DNA from: Bradyrhizobium murdochi | Lineage (GTDB): Bacteria; Pseudomonadota; Alphaproteobacteria; Rhizobiales; Xanthobacteraceae | Direction of reading: 5' to 3' | Length of the DNA: 64,000 nucleotides | NCBI RefSeq assembly: GCF_000472965.1 | Contig: NZ_AXAU01000023.1 | Location: 1 to 64,000 of the forward strand | In this document: positions 55,228 to 63,174 of the stretch, in pieces | How positions within the stretch are numbered: position 1 is the first letter of the stretch | Layout of the letters: every line of letters starts with the position of its first letter | Translations under genes and position numbers: made by a program | Notes under the pieces: model-generated | The model's database searches: none | The model's input: the letters and a program-made list of their open reading frames with translations, nothing else | Told to the model about the DNA's origin: nothing

Positions 55228-55425
55228 CTACTGCGCGAGGTTGCGGCGATAGAGCGCCAGCAGACGCTCCCAGTGCCGCTCGGCAGCGTCGCGGTGATAG
55301 ACCGGCCGCTTCGGGAAAGCGAAGCCGTGATGGGTGCCGGGATAGATCTCGACCTCGTTCTTCGTGCCTTCCATTGCCTGCTTGTCGATGATCTTGGTCG
55401 CAATATCGATCTGCTGGTCGATCAT
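55228..55425 (-). pseudogene. Remnant of a dienelactone hydrolase gene (C-terminus only)
   Basis: About 65 residues remain. KNEVEIYPGTHHGFAFPKRP with the catalytic His, then VYHRDAAERHWERLLALYRR, match the end of dienelactone hydrolase family proteins. The Cys and Asp of the triad and the N-terminal two-thirds are missing, and the sequence upstream of 55425 is unrelated. It sits between lgt and ubiK, which are often direct neighbours, so it looks like insertion followed by decay. Confidence 0.65.
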
Positions 55426-55609
55426 GGGCGTTGCTTTTTGTGTTGTGATTCCGGTGTCGGGCTGGCTGTTCGATACGATTGCAAGGAAACGGCAGCATGA
55501 CAAGGCGAGCGGCCGTCACGTTGGCGTTGAACCGCGCTCTTGAACGTTTCCCTTGGGATTGCCATTGTCTTGTCGTGACGATCAATTTGCAGCGACCGGA
55601 GCGTTTCAG

Positions 55610-55900
55610 ATGACCCAGACCAGCAATCGGTTTTTCGACGAGATCGGCCGTTTGATGAATGACGCCGCCGGCGCCGCCCAGGGCGTCAAGCGCGAGGTCG
55701 ATACGGTCATGCGCAGCCAGGCCGAGCGCATTTTGCGCGATCTTGATGTCGTCAAGCGCGAGGAGTTCGACGTGGTCAAGGATATGGCCCGCCTGGCGCG
55801 CGAGGAGAACGAGGCACTGAAGAACCGGATTGCTGTTCTGGAAGCCAAACTCGGCATTGCGCCGGCCACGCCAGATGCCGGCAGCATGGCGGACGGGTAG
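55610..55900 (+). CDS. ubiK: Ubiquinone biosynthesis accessory factor UbiK (BMFP family)
   Basis: A 96-residue protein. NRFFDEIGRLMNDAAGAAQG is a membrane-active amphipathic N-terminus. LRDLDVVKREEFDVVKDMAR and LAREENEALKNRIAVLEAKL form the trimeric coiled coil. In E. coli UbiK helps the ubiquinone hydroxylation complex. Divergence from lgt is a common arrangement in alphaproteobacteria. Confidence 0.85.
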   Translation: MTQTSNRFFDEIGRLMNDAAGAAQGVKREVDTVMRSQAERILRDLDVVKREEFDVVKDMARLAREENEALKNRIAVLEAKLGIAPATPDAGSMADG

Positions 55901-55907
55901 GGTTATT

Positions 55908-55940
55908 ACCCTCCCCCTCCAGGGCCCTCCAGGGGAGGGT
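55908..55940. repeat. Short stem-loop after ubiK (family B-like)
   Basis: ACCCTCCCC and GGGGAGGGT pair across a centre containing CCAGGGCCCTCC, 7 bp after the ubiK stop. It resembles half of the family B elements at 2983 and 11387. Confidence 0.65.
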
Positions 55941-56052
55941 GCAAACCCAAGAAAAATCCCTTCATTTCCTTGTCATTTCGCCCCTTTGGGGCTAAAAGCC
56001 CGCCACGTCCGCAGCCCCCGCACCCCTGGAGGCTTGCTGTGGGACGCCGACG

Positions 56053-56079
56053 GGCCGCGATGCGGCCTTTAACTTTTTA
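56053..56079 (+). promoter_or_regulatory. Hairpin plus T-run in the rplY leader (possible attenuator or terminator)
   Basis: GGCCGC-GAT-GCGGCC forms a 6-bp stem with a triloop, followed by TTTAACTTTTTAG. It ends about 20 bp before the rplY ATG. A second hairpin, GCCCCTTTGGGGC, lies at 55980-55992. The layout could stop read-through from ubiK or attenuate rplY. The T-run is interrupted, so support is moderate. Confidence 0.4.
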
Positions 56080-56099
56080 GAAAACAAGGACTTAACACG

Positions 56100-56825
56100 A
56101 TGGCGACCGTCAAGGAATTGAAGGCGACCGCGCGTCCGCAGAGCGGCAAGGGGGCCGCCCGGGCAGAGCGTCGCGCCGGGAGAGTGCCCGGAGTGATCTA
56201 CGGCAACAACCAGCCCCCCGTGACCATCTCGGTCGACGACAAGGAACTGCGCCAGCGCATCCTGGCCGGCCGCTTCCTGACCACGCTGTTCGACATCGAC
56301 CTCGAAGGTAAGAAACACCGTGTGATTCCGCGCGACTTCCACCTCGATCCGGTGAAGGACTTCCCGCTCCATGTCGACTTCCTGCGTCTCGGCGAAGGCG
56401 CAACCATCCGCGTCAGCGTGCCCCTGCATGTCGTGAACGGCGAAACTTCGCCCGGCGTCAAGCGCGGCGGCACCATCAACGTCGTCACCCACACCATCGA
56501 GCTCGAATGCTCGGTCGACAACATCCCGCAGTATATCGAGGCCGATGCCGGCGCGCTGGAAATCAGCTATTCGCTGCATCTGTCCGACATCAAGCTCCCG
56601 ACGGGCGTGAAGTCGCTGTCGCGCGAAGACGCGACGCTCGTGACCATCGTGCCGCCGTCCGGCTATGCCGAAGAACAGAAGGCTGCCGCGGCTGCTGCGG
56701 CTGCCGGCACGGCTGCTCCGGCGGCGGGTGCTGCGGCTCCGGCTGCTGCTGCCGCACCTGCGGCGGGTGCTGCGGCCCCGGCGGCTGGCGCGAAAGCGCC
56801 GGCTGGTGGCGACAAGAAGAAGTAA
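56100..56825 (+). CDS. rplY: 50S ribosomal protein L25 (CTC/TL5 long form)
   Basis: A 241-residue 5S rRNA-binding protein. The N-terminal L25 barrel has KGAARAERRAGRVPGVIYGN and PRDFHLDPVKDFPLHVDFLR. A C-terminal TL5/CTC beta domain continues with PGVKRGGTINVVTHTIELEC. The last 55 residues are an Ala/Pro/Gly tail ending GGDKKK, common in alphaproteobacteria. It heads a run rplY-pth-ychF. Confidence 0.93.
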   Translation: MATVKELKATARPQSGKGAARAERRAGRVPGVIYGNNQPPVTISVDDKELRQRILAGRFLTTLFDIDLEGKKHRVIPRDFHLDPVKDFPLHVDFLRLGEGATIRVSVPLHVVNGETSPGVKRGGTINVVTHTIELECSVDNIPQYIEADAGALEISYSLHLSDIKLPTGVKSLSREDATLVTIVPPSGYAEEQKAAAAAAAAGTAAPAAGAAAPAAAAAPAAGAAAPAAGAKAPAGGDKKK

Positions 56826-56846
56826 GCAGCGGCAGGATGCCGCGTC

Positions 56847-57452
56847 ATGCGCCTGTTTGTTGGCCTAGGTAACCCCGGTTCGAAATACGCGAACAACCGG
56901 CACAACATCGGGTTCATGGCCGTCGATGAAATTGCGCGGCGTCACGGTTTCGCACCGTGGCGCCGCCGTTTTCAGGGCGAGACATCCGAAGGCACGCTGG
57001 ATCGCGAGAAGGTCGTTCTGCTTCGGCCGACCACCTACATGAACGAGTCCGGGCGCGCGGTTCAGGAAGCCGCGAACTTTTTCAAGCTCGGCGCCTCCGA
57101 CATCACCGTGTTTCAGGACGAGCTCGAACTGCCGCCCGCGAAAGTCCGCGTCAAGGTCGGCGGCGGTATCGCCGGCCACAACGGGCTGCGTTCGATCACC
57201 TCGCATATCGGCAACGAATACCGCCGGGTGCGGCTCGGGATCGGCCATCCCGGTATCAAGGAGCTGGTGCACGGCCACGTGCTCTCGGATTTCGCCAAGA
57301 GCGACCGCGCCTGGGTGGAAGCCCTGTGCGCGGCGGTGGCCGAGAATGCGGGCTTGCTGGCGGCAGGGCACGACTCCTCGTTCCAGAACAAGGTGCATCT
57401 GGCGCTGCAGGCCAAGGGAATTTTCGACAAGGGTGATGATGGCGCGCCGTGA
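56847..57452 (+). CDS. pth: Peptidyl-tRNA hydrolase
   Basis: A 201-residue enzyme that releases peptidyl-tRNA dropped from ribosomes. MRLFVGLGNPGSKYANNRHN includes Asn9/10 and the catalytic His19. RPTTYMNESGRAVQ and GGIAGHNGLRSI are the other conserved blocks. It lies 21 bp after rplY, with which it is commonly co-transcribed. Confidence 0.95.
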   Translation: MRLFVGLGNPGSKYANNRHNIGFMAVDEIARRHGFAPWRRRFQGETSEGTLDREKVVLLRPTTYMNESGRAVQEAANFFKLGASDITVFQDELELPPAKVRVKVGGGIAGHNGLRSITSHIGNEYRRVRLGIGHPGIKELVHGHVLSDFAKSDRAWVEALCAAVAENAGLLAAGHDSSFQNKVHLALQAKGIFDKGDDGAP

Positions 57453-57491
57453 CGCGTCGTCGACCGACAGCAACGAACTTCAGGACAAGTT

Positions 57492-58589
57492 ATGGGATTC
57501 AAATGCGGTATCGTTGGCCTGCCCAATGTCGGCAAGTCGACGCTGTTCAACGCGCTGACCGAGACGGCAGCGGCGCAGGCGGCGAATTATCCGTTCTGCA
57601 CCATCGAGCCGAATGTCGGCGAAGTCGCCGTGCCTGATCCCAGGCTCGACAAGCTGTCGGCGATCGCAGGCTCTGCGCAGATCATCCCAACGCGGCTGAC
57701 CTTCGTCGATATCGCAGGGCTGGTGCGCGGCGCTTCGAAGGGCGAAGGCCTCGGCAACCAGTTTCTTGCTACCATCCGCGAGGTCGACGCCGTCGCCCAT
57801 GTGGTGCGGTGTTTTGAGGATTCCGACATCACCCATGTCGAAGGCAAGATCGCGCCGTTGGCCGACATCGAGACCATCGAAACCGAACTGATGCTCGCCG
57901 ACCTCGACAGCCTGGAGAAGCGGGTCGACAATCTGACGAAAAAGGCCAAGGGCAACGACAAGGACGCCAAGGAAGCGCTCGACCTCGTTAACCGCGCCCT
58001 GGTGCTGCTGCGCGAGGGCAAACCGGCTCGGGCACTGGAGCGCAAGCCGGAGGAAGAGCGCGCCTTCGGCATGCTCGGCCTCTTGACGTCGAAGCCGGTG
58101 CTCTATGTCTGCAACGTCGAGGAAGGCTCGGCCAAGGACGGCAACAGCTTCTCAAAACAGGTGTTCGAGCACGCCAGGAAGGAAGGCGCGGTCGCGGTGG
58201 TGATCTCGGCCAAGATCGAATCCGAGATCGCGACCCTGTCACGTGAGGAGCGCGCCGATTTCCTCGAGACGCTTGGGCTGGAAGAGGCCGGCCTCGACCG
58301 CCTGATCCGCGCCGGCTACCAGTTGCTCGACCTCATCACCTATTTCACCGTTGGCCCGAAGGAAGCCCGCGCCTGGACCATCCATCGCGGCACCAAGGCG
58401 CCGGCGGCAGCCGGCGTGATCCATACCGATTTCGAAAAGGGCTTTATCCGGGCCGAGACCATCGCCTATGCCGATTACGTCGCGCTGAACGGCGAAGCCG
58501 GCGCCCGCGACGCCGGCAAGCTCCGCCTGGAAGGCAAGGAATATGTCGTCGCCGACGGCGACGTGATGCATTTCAGGTTTAATACGTGA
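57492..58589 (+). CDS. ychF: Redox-regulated ATPase YchF (Obg-like, OLA1)
   Basis: A 365-residue P-loop protein. G1 is GIVGLPNVGKSTLFNALT, G3 DIAGLVRGASKGEGLGNQF, and the G4 region NVEEGS replaces NKxD, which explains the ATP preference of this family. The C-terminal TGS-like domain ends KEYVVADGDVMHFRFNT. It binds ribosomes and is linked to the oxidative stress response. It is the third gene of the rplY-pth-ychF run. Confidence 0.95.
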   Translation: MGFKCGIVGLPNVGKSTLFNALTETAAAQAANYPFCTIEPNVGEVAVPDPRLDKLSAIAGSAQIIPTRLTFVDIAGLVRGASKGEGLGNQFLATIREVDAVAHVVRCFEDSDITHVEGKIAPLADIETIETELMLADLDSLEKRVDNLTKKAKGNDKDAKEALDLVNRALVLLREGKPARALERKPEEERAFGMLGLLTSKPVLYVCNVEEGSAKDGNSFSKQVFEHARKEGAVAVVISAKIESEIATLSREERADFLETLGLEEAGLDRLIRAGYQLLDLITYFTVGPKEARAWTIHRGTKAPAAAGVIHTDFEKGFIRAETIAYADYVALNGEAGARDAGKLRLEGKEYVVADGDVMHFRFNT

Positions 58590-58617
58590 GATATTGCGTG
58601 CCGCGGATGCGGACCCA

Positions 58618-58709
58618 GTAGGGTGGGCAAAGCGCAGCGTGCCCACCATGTCCCTCGCGATCCGGGAAAGATGGTGGGCACGGCGCAAGAGCGCCTTTGC
58701 CCACCCTAC
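58618..58709. repeat. Stem-loop repeat, family A copy 3
   Basis: GTAGGGTGGGCAAAG pairs with CTTTGCCCACCCTAC, with inner GTGCCCACCAT / ATGGTGGGCAC arms. It lies between the convergent ychF and DUF4282 genes. Confidence 0.88.
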
Positions 58710-58722
58710 GATTCTCGCGCAA

Positions 58723-59016
58723 CTACCGCATGCCGCCCTGATCCCGGATCGCGCCGAGATGCTCGTTGATGCGGAAGACGATCAGGATGAATTCCGCGGC
58801 GATGCGCGAAAACACCACGCCGACCACGACGCCGGCGATCGAGGACAACAGCAGGATGAATCCGCCAAACGGGCTGACCGCCATCGCGGCAAGCGCCGAA
58901 AAAATTCCGGATAGGCCGAACAGCACGATCAAGCCGATGACCAGCCAGTAGAAAGTCTTGATAATCGTGGGCGTGATGAAGCGGTCCCACTGAAATAGAT
59001 CCTGAAAATCGAACAT
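58723..59016 (-). CDS. DUF4282 membrane protein
   Basis: A 97-residue protein with two transmembrane helices (FYWLVIGLIVLFGLSGIFSA and ILLLSSIAGVVVGVVFSRIA). FDFQDLFQWDRFITPTIIK at the start and RIAAEFILIVFRINEHL at the end are typical of DUF4282. Function is unknown. It is divergent from the MaoC genes. Confidence 0.82.
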   Translation of the reverse strand: MFDFQDLFQWDRFITPTIIKTFYWLVIGLIVLFGLSGIFSALAAMAVSPFGGFILLLSSIAGVVVGVVFSRIAAEFILIVFRINEHLGAIRDQGGMR

Positions 59017-59221
59017 CGATGGCTCTCCGGCGGGTCAAGAAACCTGGTCCCAGACCGCACAGGGCTAGCCCCGAAAATTGCTTCGGGCAAGTCAGCGCGA
59101 GCGCCGAGAGCGGTACTCGCCGCCGGCGAACGAGCCATGCGGGTGGGCGGGTTGAGATTGCCGCAAATAACGGCCACAATCGGGCTTCCCCACCACAATC
59201 CTCAATCCAAATCGTCAATCG

Positions 59222-59683
59222 ATGACAACGCTGACCTTCGAAGACTTCACGCCCGGCCATTTCGGCACGTTCGGACCGCGCCACGTCACGCGCGAGGAGA
59301 TTTTGGCGTTTGCCGCCGAATACGACCCGCAGCCGATGCATCTGGACGAAGCTGCCGCCAACGCGTCGATGCTGAAGGGGCTGTCCGGTTCGGGCTGGCA
59401 TCTCAGCTCGCTGGTGATGCGGATGCTGTTCGACGGGTTTATCGGCCGCACCGCCTCCCTCGGCTCGCCCGGTGTCAACGAAATGCGCTGGCTGTCGCCG
59501 CTGCGCCCGGGCGATGACCTGACGCTGGATGTCAGCGTCGCGGAGGCGAGGATTTCGAAAAGCCGGCCCGAGACCGGCGTCGTGACCCTCAAGAGTACGA
59601 TCCGCAACGCGGCCGGGGTCGTGCTGTGCGAGATGGAGTCCCCGATGATCGTGCGCCGACGCCTTGAAGCAGGAGCGGAGTAG
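59222..59683 (+). CDS. MaoC-family hydratase (first of a tandem pair)
   Basis: A 153-residue hotdog protein. FAAEYDPQPMHLDEAAANAS contains the hydratase-2 catalytic Asp and His (YDPQPMH). GLSGSGWHLSSLVMRMLFDG, PGVNEMRWLSPLRPGDDLTL and SKSRPETGVVTLK follow the MaoC pattern. It probably hydrates an enoyl-CoA. The next gene is a paralogue starting 2 bp after its stop. Confidence 0.87.
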   Translation: MTTLTFEDFTPGHFGTFGPRHVTREEILAFAAEYDPQPMHLDEAAANASMLKGLSGSGWHLSSLVMRMLFDGFIGRTASLGSPGVNEMRWLSPLRPGDDLTLDVSVAEARISKSRPETGVVTLKSTIRNAAGVVLCEMESPMIVRRRLEAGAE

Positions 59684-59685
59684 CG

Positions 59686-60174
59686 ATGCGGTTTTTCGAG
59701 GACATTGAGATCGGCGCGCGGCGCGAGTTTGGCTCGTTCACCTTCACGGCCGACGACATCAAGCGGTTTGCCGCGCAGTTCGATCCGCAGCGCTTTCACC
59801 TCGATGAGGAAGAGGGGCGCAAATCGCTGTTCGGGGGGCTGGCCGCATCGGGCTGGCACGTTGCGGCGGTGTGCATGAAGCTCTTGGTCGCCGACGGCAA
59901 GCGATTGACGGCCGAGGCCGCCGCACGCGGTGAGAAGGTCGCGGTGTGGGGGCCGTCGCCGGGTTTTCGCGAACTGCGCTGGGTCAGGCCAGTGTTGGCG
60001 GGCGATACCGTCAGCTTTTCCAACCAGGTCGAAACCAAGCGGACCTCGGAGAAGCGTCCCGAATGGGGCATCCTGCAGGCCCGCAATACCGGCACCAACC
60101 AGCGCGACGAAGTCGTGTTCTCGTTCCTCGCCACCGCGTTCGTGCCGCGACGGAGTGGGATTTCCGGAGCTTAA
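59686..60174 (+). CDS. MaoC-family hydratase (second of a tandem pair)
   Basis: A 162-residue hotdog protein. FAAQFDPQRFHLDEEEGRKS has the catalytic Asp/His pair, and GLAASGWHVAAVCMKLLVAD and FRELRWVRPVLAGDTVSFSN match its neighbour. The two may form a heterodimer, as known for some R-hydratases. Downstream lies a 31-bp perfect hairpin. Confidence 0.87.
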   Translation: MRFFEDIEIGARREFGSFTFTADDIKRFAAQFDPQRFHLDEEEGRKSLFGGLAASGWHVAAVCMKLLVADGKRLTAEAAARGEKVAVWGPSPGFRELRWVRPVLAGDTVSFSNQVETKRTSEKRPEWGILQARNTGTNQRDEVVFSFLATAFVPRRSGISGA

Positions 60175-60177
60175 TCG

Positions 60178-60254
60178 TAGCCCGGATGAGCGCAGCGATA
60201 TCCGGGACCGGTGCCCGTGTGAATCCCGGATATCGCTGCGCTCATCCGGGCTAC
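60178..60254. repeat. Perfect 31-bp stem-loop after the MaoC pair
   Basis: The arm 60178-60208 (starting GTAGCCCGGATGAGCGCAGC) is exactly complementary to the arm ending at 60254 (...GCTGCGCTCATCCGGGCTAC), with a 15-base loop. Such elements are scattered in Bradyrhizobium genomes. It begins three bases after the MaoC stop codon. Confidence 0.88.
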
Positions 60255-60420
60255 ATGTCCCTTCGGGGCAACTACGCGCGCCCATCCGGCGAAACATGGT
60301 TAGCCAATTGTTTCGTTAGTGCTTCGTAATCCACGACTCCACGAAACCGCTTTTTTGCTAACGCATTTTGAACTTTCTGCCTGCCAAATGCGTCTCAGGG
60401 GAAGTACCGAGGGGATGAAA

Positions 60421-60564
60421 ATGGCAGATCGCAACGGCCTAAAATTCGTCGGCTTTGTCTTCGCAACCGTCACGATGGCGGTGATGCTCACCGCCACGAT
60501 GGTGGTGAAATCCTATGCCGATGGCGTTTACACGATCGAGGACACCGCGTTCGTCCGCCAGTAG
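60421..60564 (+). CDS. Small single-helix membrane protein of unknown function
   Basis: A 47-residue protein, MADRNGLKFVGFVFATVTMA continuing into a single hydrophobic helix (VMLTATMVVK) and YADGVYTIEDTAFVRQ. A GAGGGGA site lies upstream. An ATG two codons earlier is possible. It is convergent with another small membrane protein. No family recognised. Confidence 0.5.
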   Translation: MADRNGLKFVGFVFATVTMAVMLTATMVVKSYADGVYTIEDTAFVRQ

Positions 60565-60603
60565 TTGCGGATCGAGCAAGCATGGGCCGAATCTCAAAAA
60601 GAT

Positions 60604-60741
60604 TCAGCGGCTCCAGATCAACGTCATTGCCACGACCGCAAGCGTCAGCAGTCCGACAAAGCGGATCACGAGCGTGCCCATGCTATGCGACGATTGCCGC
60701 AACGGCATTGAATCCATGTTGTCTGGCTGAACGTTTTGCAT
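60604..60741 (-). CDS. Very small membrane protein of unknown function
   Basis: A 45-residue frame, MQNVQPDNMDSMPLRQSSHS followed by one hydrophobic helix (VIRFVGLLTLAVVAMTLIW). It could be a real small membrane protein, but there is no strong ribosome site and no known family. Confidence 0.4.
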   Translation of the reverse strand: MQNVQPDNMDSMPLRQSSHSMGTLVIRFVGLLTLAVVAMTLIWSR

Positions 60742-60835
60742 CGCCGGTGTGTCCCCAAAAAGGTGCCTGCCGCCAAGTGACGACATCCGTCGTTGGACGC
60801 GACCGTGCTTATAAAGTTCAGATCGAACACAGCCA

Positions 60836-60872
60836 AATAAAACCGCCGCGCTCCCGGACGGAACGCGGCGGA
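60836..60872 (-). terminator. Rho-independent terminator of the 60898-61314 gene
   Basis: On the minus strand CCGCCGCG and CGCGGCGG form an 8-bp stem, followed by TTTTATTT. It lies 26 bp after the stop of the leftward gene. Confidence 0.8.
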
Positions 60873-60897
60873 GTGTTAGATTTTTGCAACGATCAGA

Positions 60898-61314
60898 TTA
60901 GGCGTTGCGCAGGCCGTCAGCGGCGCGCTTCCACTGCGTGACGTTGTCGGCGATCATGCGCGTCGACTTCATCGCCGCCTGGCTGAGCTGCGCATAGCCC
61001 GAAATCTCGCGCTGGACGCGCTGCCCTTCGGCATGGAGCAAGTCGCGGAGGCTTTCGAGTTCGGAAATCAGCTTCTCGATTTCCGCCAGCGACGTGCCGG
61101 CGACGCGCTGGATCAGCGAATTGACGTTGTTGACGGTCGCTTCGGCATTGGCGTCGATCGGCATGGTGTCTGGGGCCACCGCGGGCCGACGCAGATAGGC
61201 GATATCGTTGCGAACGAAATCGCGGATGCCGGCCTCGACTTCGGATACGGCGGCGAGATCGCTGTCGGCTTCCGTGGTGGAATCAACTTGTTCGGAACGA
61301 TTGGTGGCGTTCAT
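60898..61314 (-). CDS. Helical cytoplasmic protein of unknown function
   Basis: A 138-residue protein, mostly alpha-helical by composition. NSLIQRVAGTSLAEIEKLIS and ELESLRDLLHAEGQRVQREI suggest a coiled coil. The C-terminal part SQAAMKSTRMIADNVTQWKR has phasin-like periodicity. No signal or membrane segment was seen. A terminator follows. Phasin-like function is only a guess. Confidence 0.65.
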   Translation of the reverse strand: MNATNRSEQVDSTTEADSDLAAVSEVEAGIRDFVRNDIAYLRRPAVAPDTMPIDANAEATVNNVNSLIQRVAGTSLAEIEKLISELESLRDLLHAEGQRVQREISGYAQLSQAAMKSTRMIADNVTQWKRAADGLRNA

Positions 61315-61497
61315 CGGCTATTCCTCTGTTTCGCTTTCAGGCGAGCGCGGACGTCCCCCGCACGACGAAGTGGAGCGGGGCCCATCTGTCCCGCCGATTT
61401 TGTCCGCATCTTGGCCAATCTGCGGCAATGATGGTTCATTCTCTGGGGTGGTGCCCTCGAGATCGGAAAGCGCGTCAAATTGGGACGATTTCGGCCC

Positions 61498-62412
61498 TCA
61501 CCAGCTACGCCTGAAGCCCGCGCTGAGGCTCTTGTTGGCGGCGCCCGACGGCGTTTCGCCGATCGAGCCCGAGATGGTGACGCCGTCGAACAGCTTTTGC
61601 TCGGCGCCGACCTTGCGCAGCCACTTGTCGTCGGATGTCGATAGCGTCTGGCCGGCGATCAAGCTGGTGCCGGTGTCGGCAATGCTGAGCTTTGCCGACT
61701 GGTCGGTCTCGTAGCTGCTGGCCGGATGGCCGACGATGCCGGGCACCGGCACGATGCCTTGCTGGATCAGGTTGTAGTCGTTCTTCAGGGTCAGCGAATA
61801 TTGCTCGCTGATCGGCAGCGATTTGCTCAAGGAAGTGCCGAGCTTACTCTGCTCGGATCCGGGATCGACCCGGGCCTCGACCGCGGTCGTGTCCCAAATC
61901 GAGCCAACGCCTGGTGCGGTAATCGCAGCCCACGCGGTGCCGGACGATTGCGGCAGGCTGCCGCCATTGGCAAGTTTCTCCGAGAGCAGTTCGGACGTCG
62001 TCACCGTGCCTTGCCGCGCGACCGTCATGTCGGCGCCGATCCGCGCATCCCAGAACGGCGAGATGGATTGCTTGACCGATACTGCGGAGGTGCCGTTCGG
62101 TCTTTCGTTGGCGGACCATGAGGCATCCGCGCTGGCAGCGCCTTTCGACGAATTGCCTCCCTTCGGCGCCTGAAAGCTCAGGGTCGATGCATCGACGTTG
62201 AGCTGGCTCCAGTCGAGCTTTTCGACGTCGATGTCCTTCATGATGTCGGCATCGTTGACGCTGGGAGCGGCCTCGGCTTCTTCAGCCTCCTGCATCTCCG
62301 CCTCGTCGCCGGTCGGCGGCGTTTGTGCCGCCACAGCCAATATCGAAGCCAAACTTACGCCGGCCACCAGCATTGGCAGCCGCGCCCAGCCAAATCGCAT
62401 TTTCGGAATCAT
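61498..62412 (-). CDS. Exported protein of unknown function, possibly outer-membrane
   Basis: About 304 residues with a signal peptide (WARLPMLVAGVSLASILAV, cut after AAQ). An acidic linker follows (GDEAEMQEAEEAEAAPSVND). The rest has repeating short strands rich in Ser, Thr and Gly (SLPISEQYSLTLKNDYN, GVTISGSIGETPSG), ending AGFRRSW. This may be a beta-barrel or beta-helix. An ATG at 62400 is an alternative start. No family recognised. Confidence 0.65.
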   Translation of the reverse strand: MIPKMRFGWARLPMLVAGVSLASILAVAAQTPPTGDEAEMQEAEEAEAAPSVNDADIMKDIDVEKLDWSQLNVDASTLSFQAPKGGNSSKGAASADASWSANERPNGTSAVSVKQSISPFWDARIGADMTVARQGTVTTSELLSEKLANGGSLPQSSGTAWAAITAPGVGSIWDTTAVEARVDPGSEQSKLGTSLSKSLPISEQYSLTLKNDYNLIQQGIVPVPGIVGHPASSYETDQSAKLSIADTGTSLIAGQTLSTSDDKWLRKVGAEQKLFDGVTISGSIGETPSGAANKSLSAGFRRSW

Positions 62413-62480
62413 TGCCCGCCCGCATTCCAGTCGCGCCAAGAATGCGTTCGCTCTGTTGCGAAATTATGGCGGGTGGTCGA

Positions 62481-62513
62481 ATGCCGTCATTGCGCTCCTC
62501 GCAATGACGGCAT
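62481..62513. repeat. Perfect 14-bp stem-loop
   Basis: ATGCCGTCATTGCG-CTCCT-CGCAATGACGGCAT is a perfect inverted repeat between two leftward genes. Its core is the outer arm of the larger element at 49340-49493. It could act as a terminator-like structure for the NTF2-like gene that ends at 62521. Confidence 0.8.
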
Positions 62514-62520
62514 CTGTGAG

Positions 62521-62955
62521 TTACACCGCCATCCGCGGCAGATGAATGGGGTAGCCCACGGTCTGCTCGACCAGATCGAAGGTGTCGACCAGCACGCGCA
62601 AGCTGGTCAGGCGGCCGGCCCTGAACTGGGCGAAATGGGCGATGCGCAGGCTGATCGGCTTGTTCGAATCCAGCGCGGTCAGCGAATAGCGCATCATCGA
62701 GGCGGCGGTATCCACTCCAAGCATGATCGATTCGCGGTCGAAGCGGTGGACGCGGAAATTGTCCGCGATCTGCCTGATCACCTCCATCACGGCCGCCTTG
62801 CCGCGGCGCTGGCCGAAGAACGGATACATATCGATCGGTCCATAGATCGCCCAGTCGACCTCCTCGTCGAGCAGGGTTTCGAGATCGGCAGGCTGGCGTT
62901 CATTGATCGCACGATGCAACGCGCGCGAAAAACGCCAGAGACTATGCTCTGTCAT
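62521..62955 (-). CDS. NTF2-like / SnoaL-fold protein (first of two paralogues)
   Basis: A 144-residue cone-shaped alpha+beta barrel protein. LHRAINERQPADLETLLDEE, GPIDMYPFFGQRRGKAAVME and RAGRLTSLRVLVDTFDLVEQ are typical of SnoaL-like proteins. These bind or isomerise small ligands; the ligand here is unknown. A paralogue lies upstream at 63175-63624. Confidence 0.82.
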   Translation of the reverse strand: MTEHSLWRFSRALHRAINERQPADLETLLDEEVDWAIYGPIDMYPFFGQRRGKAAVMEVIRQIADNFRVHRFDRESIMLGVDTAASMMRYSLTALDSNKPISLRIAHFAQFRAGRLTSLRVLVDTFDLVEQTVGYPIHLPRMAV

Positions 62956-63109
62956 TTTGATTTGGTCCTAAAAACTGGATTTCAAAAACGGCAGTCACGC
63001 CCAATCGGGCGTCTTCATCGACGCCGGGGCCGAAATGCCGGACTTTCACTGTTGCAGCGAGAAATAAAGCAGTTTCGCCAGAACACAATTGTCGTTTTTG
63101 CAATGCACA

Positions 63110-63132
63110 AATGCGACTGTTTTGGTCGCATT
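63110..63132. promoter_or_regulatory. Perfect inverted repeat between the two NTF2-like genes
   Basis: AATGCGAC-N7-GTCGCATT is a perfect 8+7+8 repeat in a 219-bp gap. It may be an operator for the downstream gene or the terminator hairpin of the upstream one; the following T-run on the minus strand is weak. Confidence 0.4.
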
Positions 63133-63174
63133 ATCGGTCGTGGCGGCGCGCCGGCTGGCGCGGTGGATGATGCG

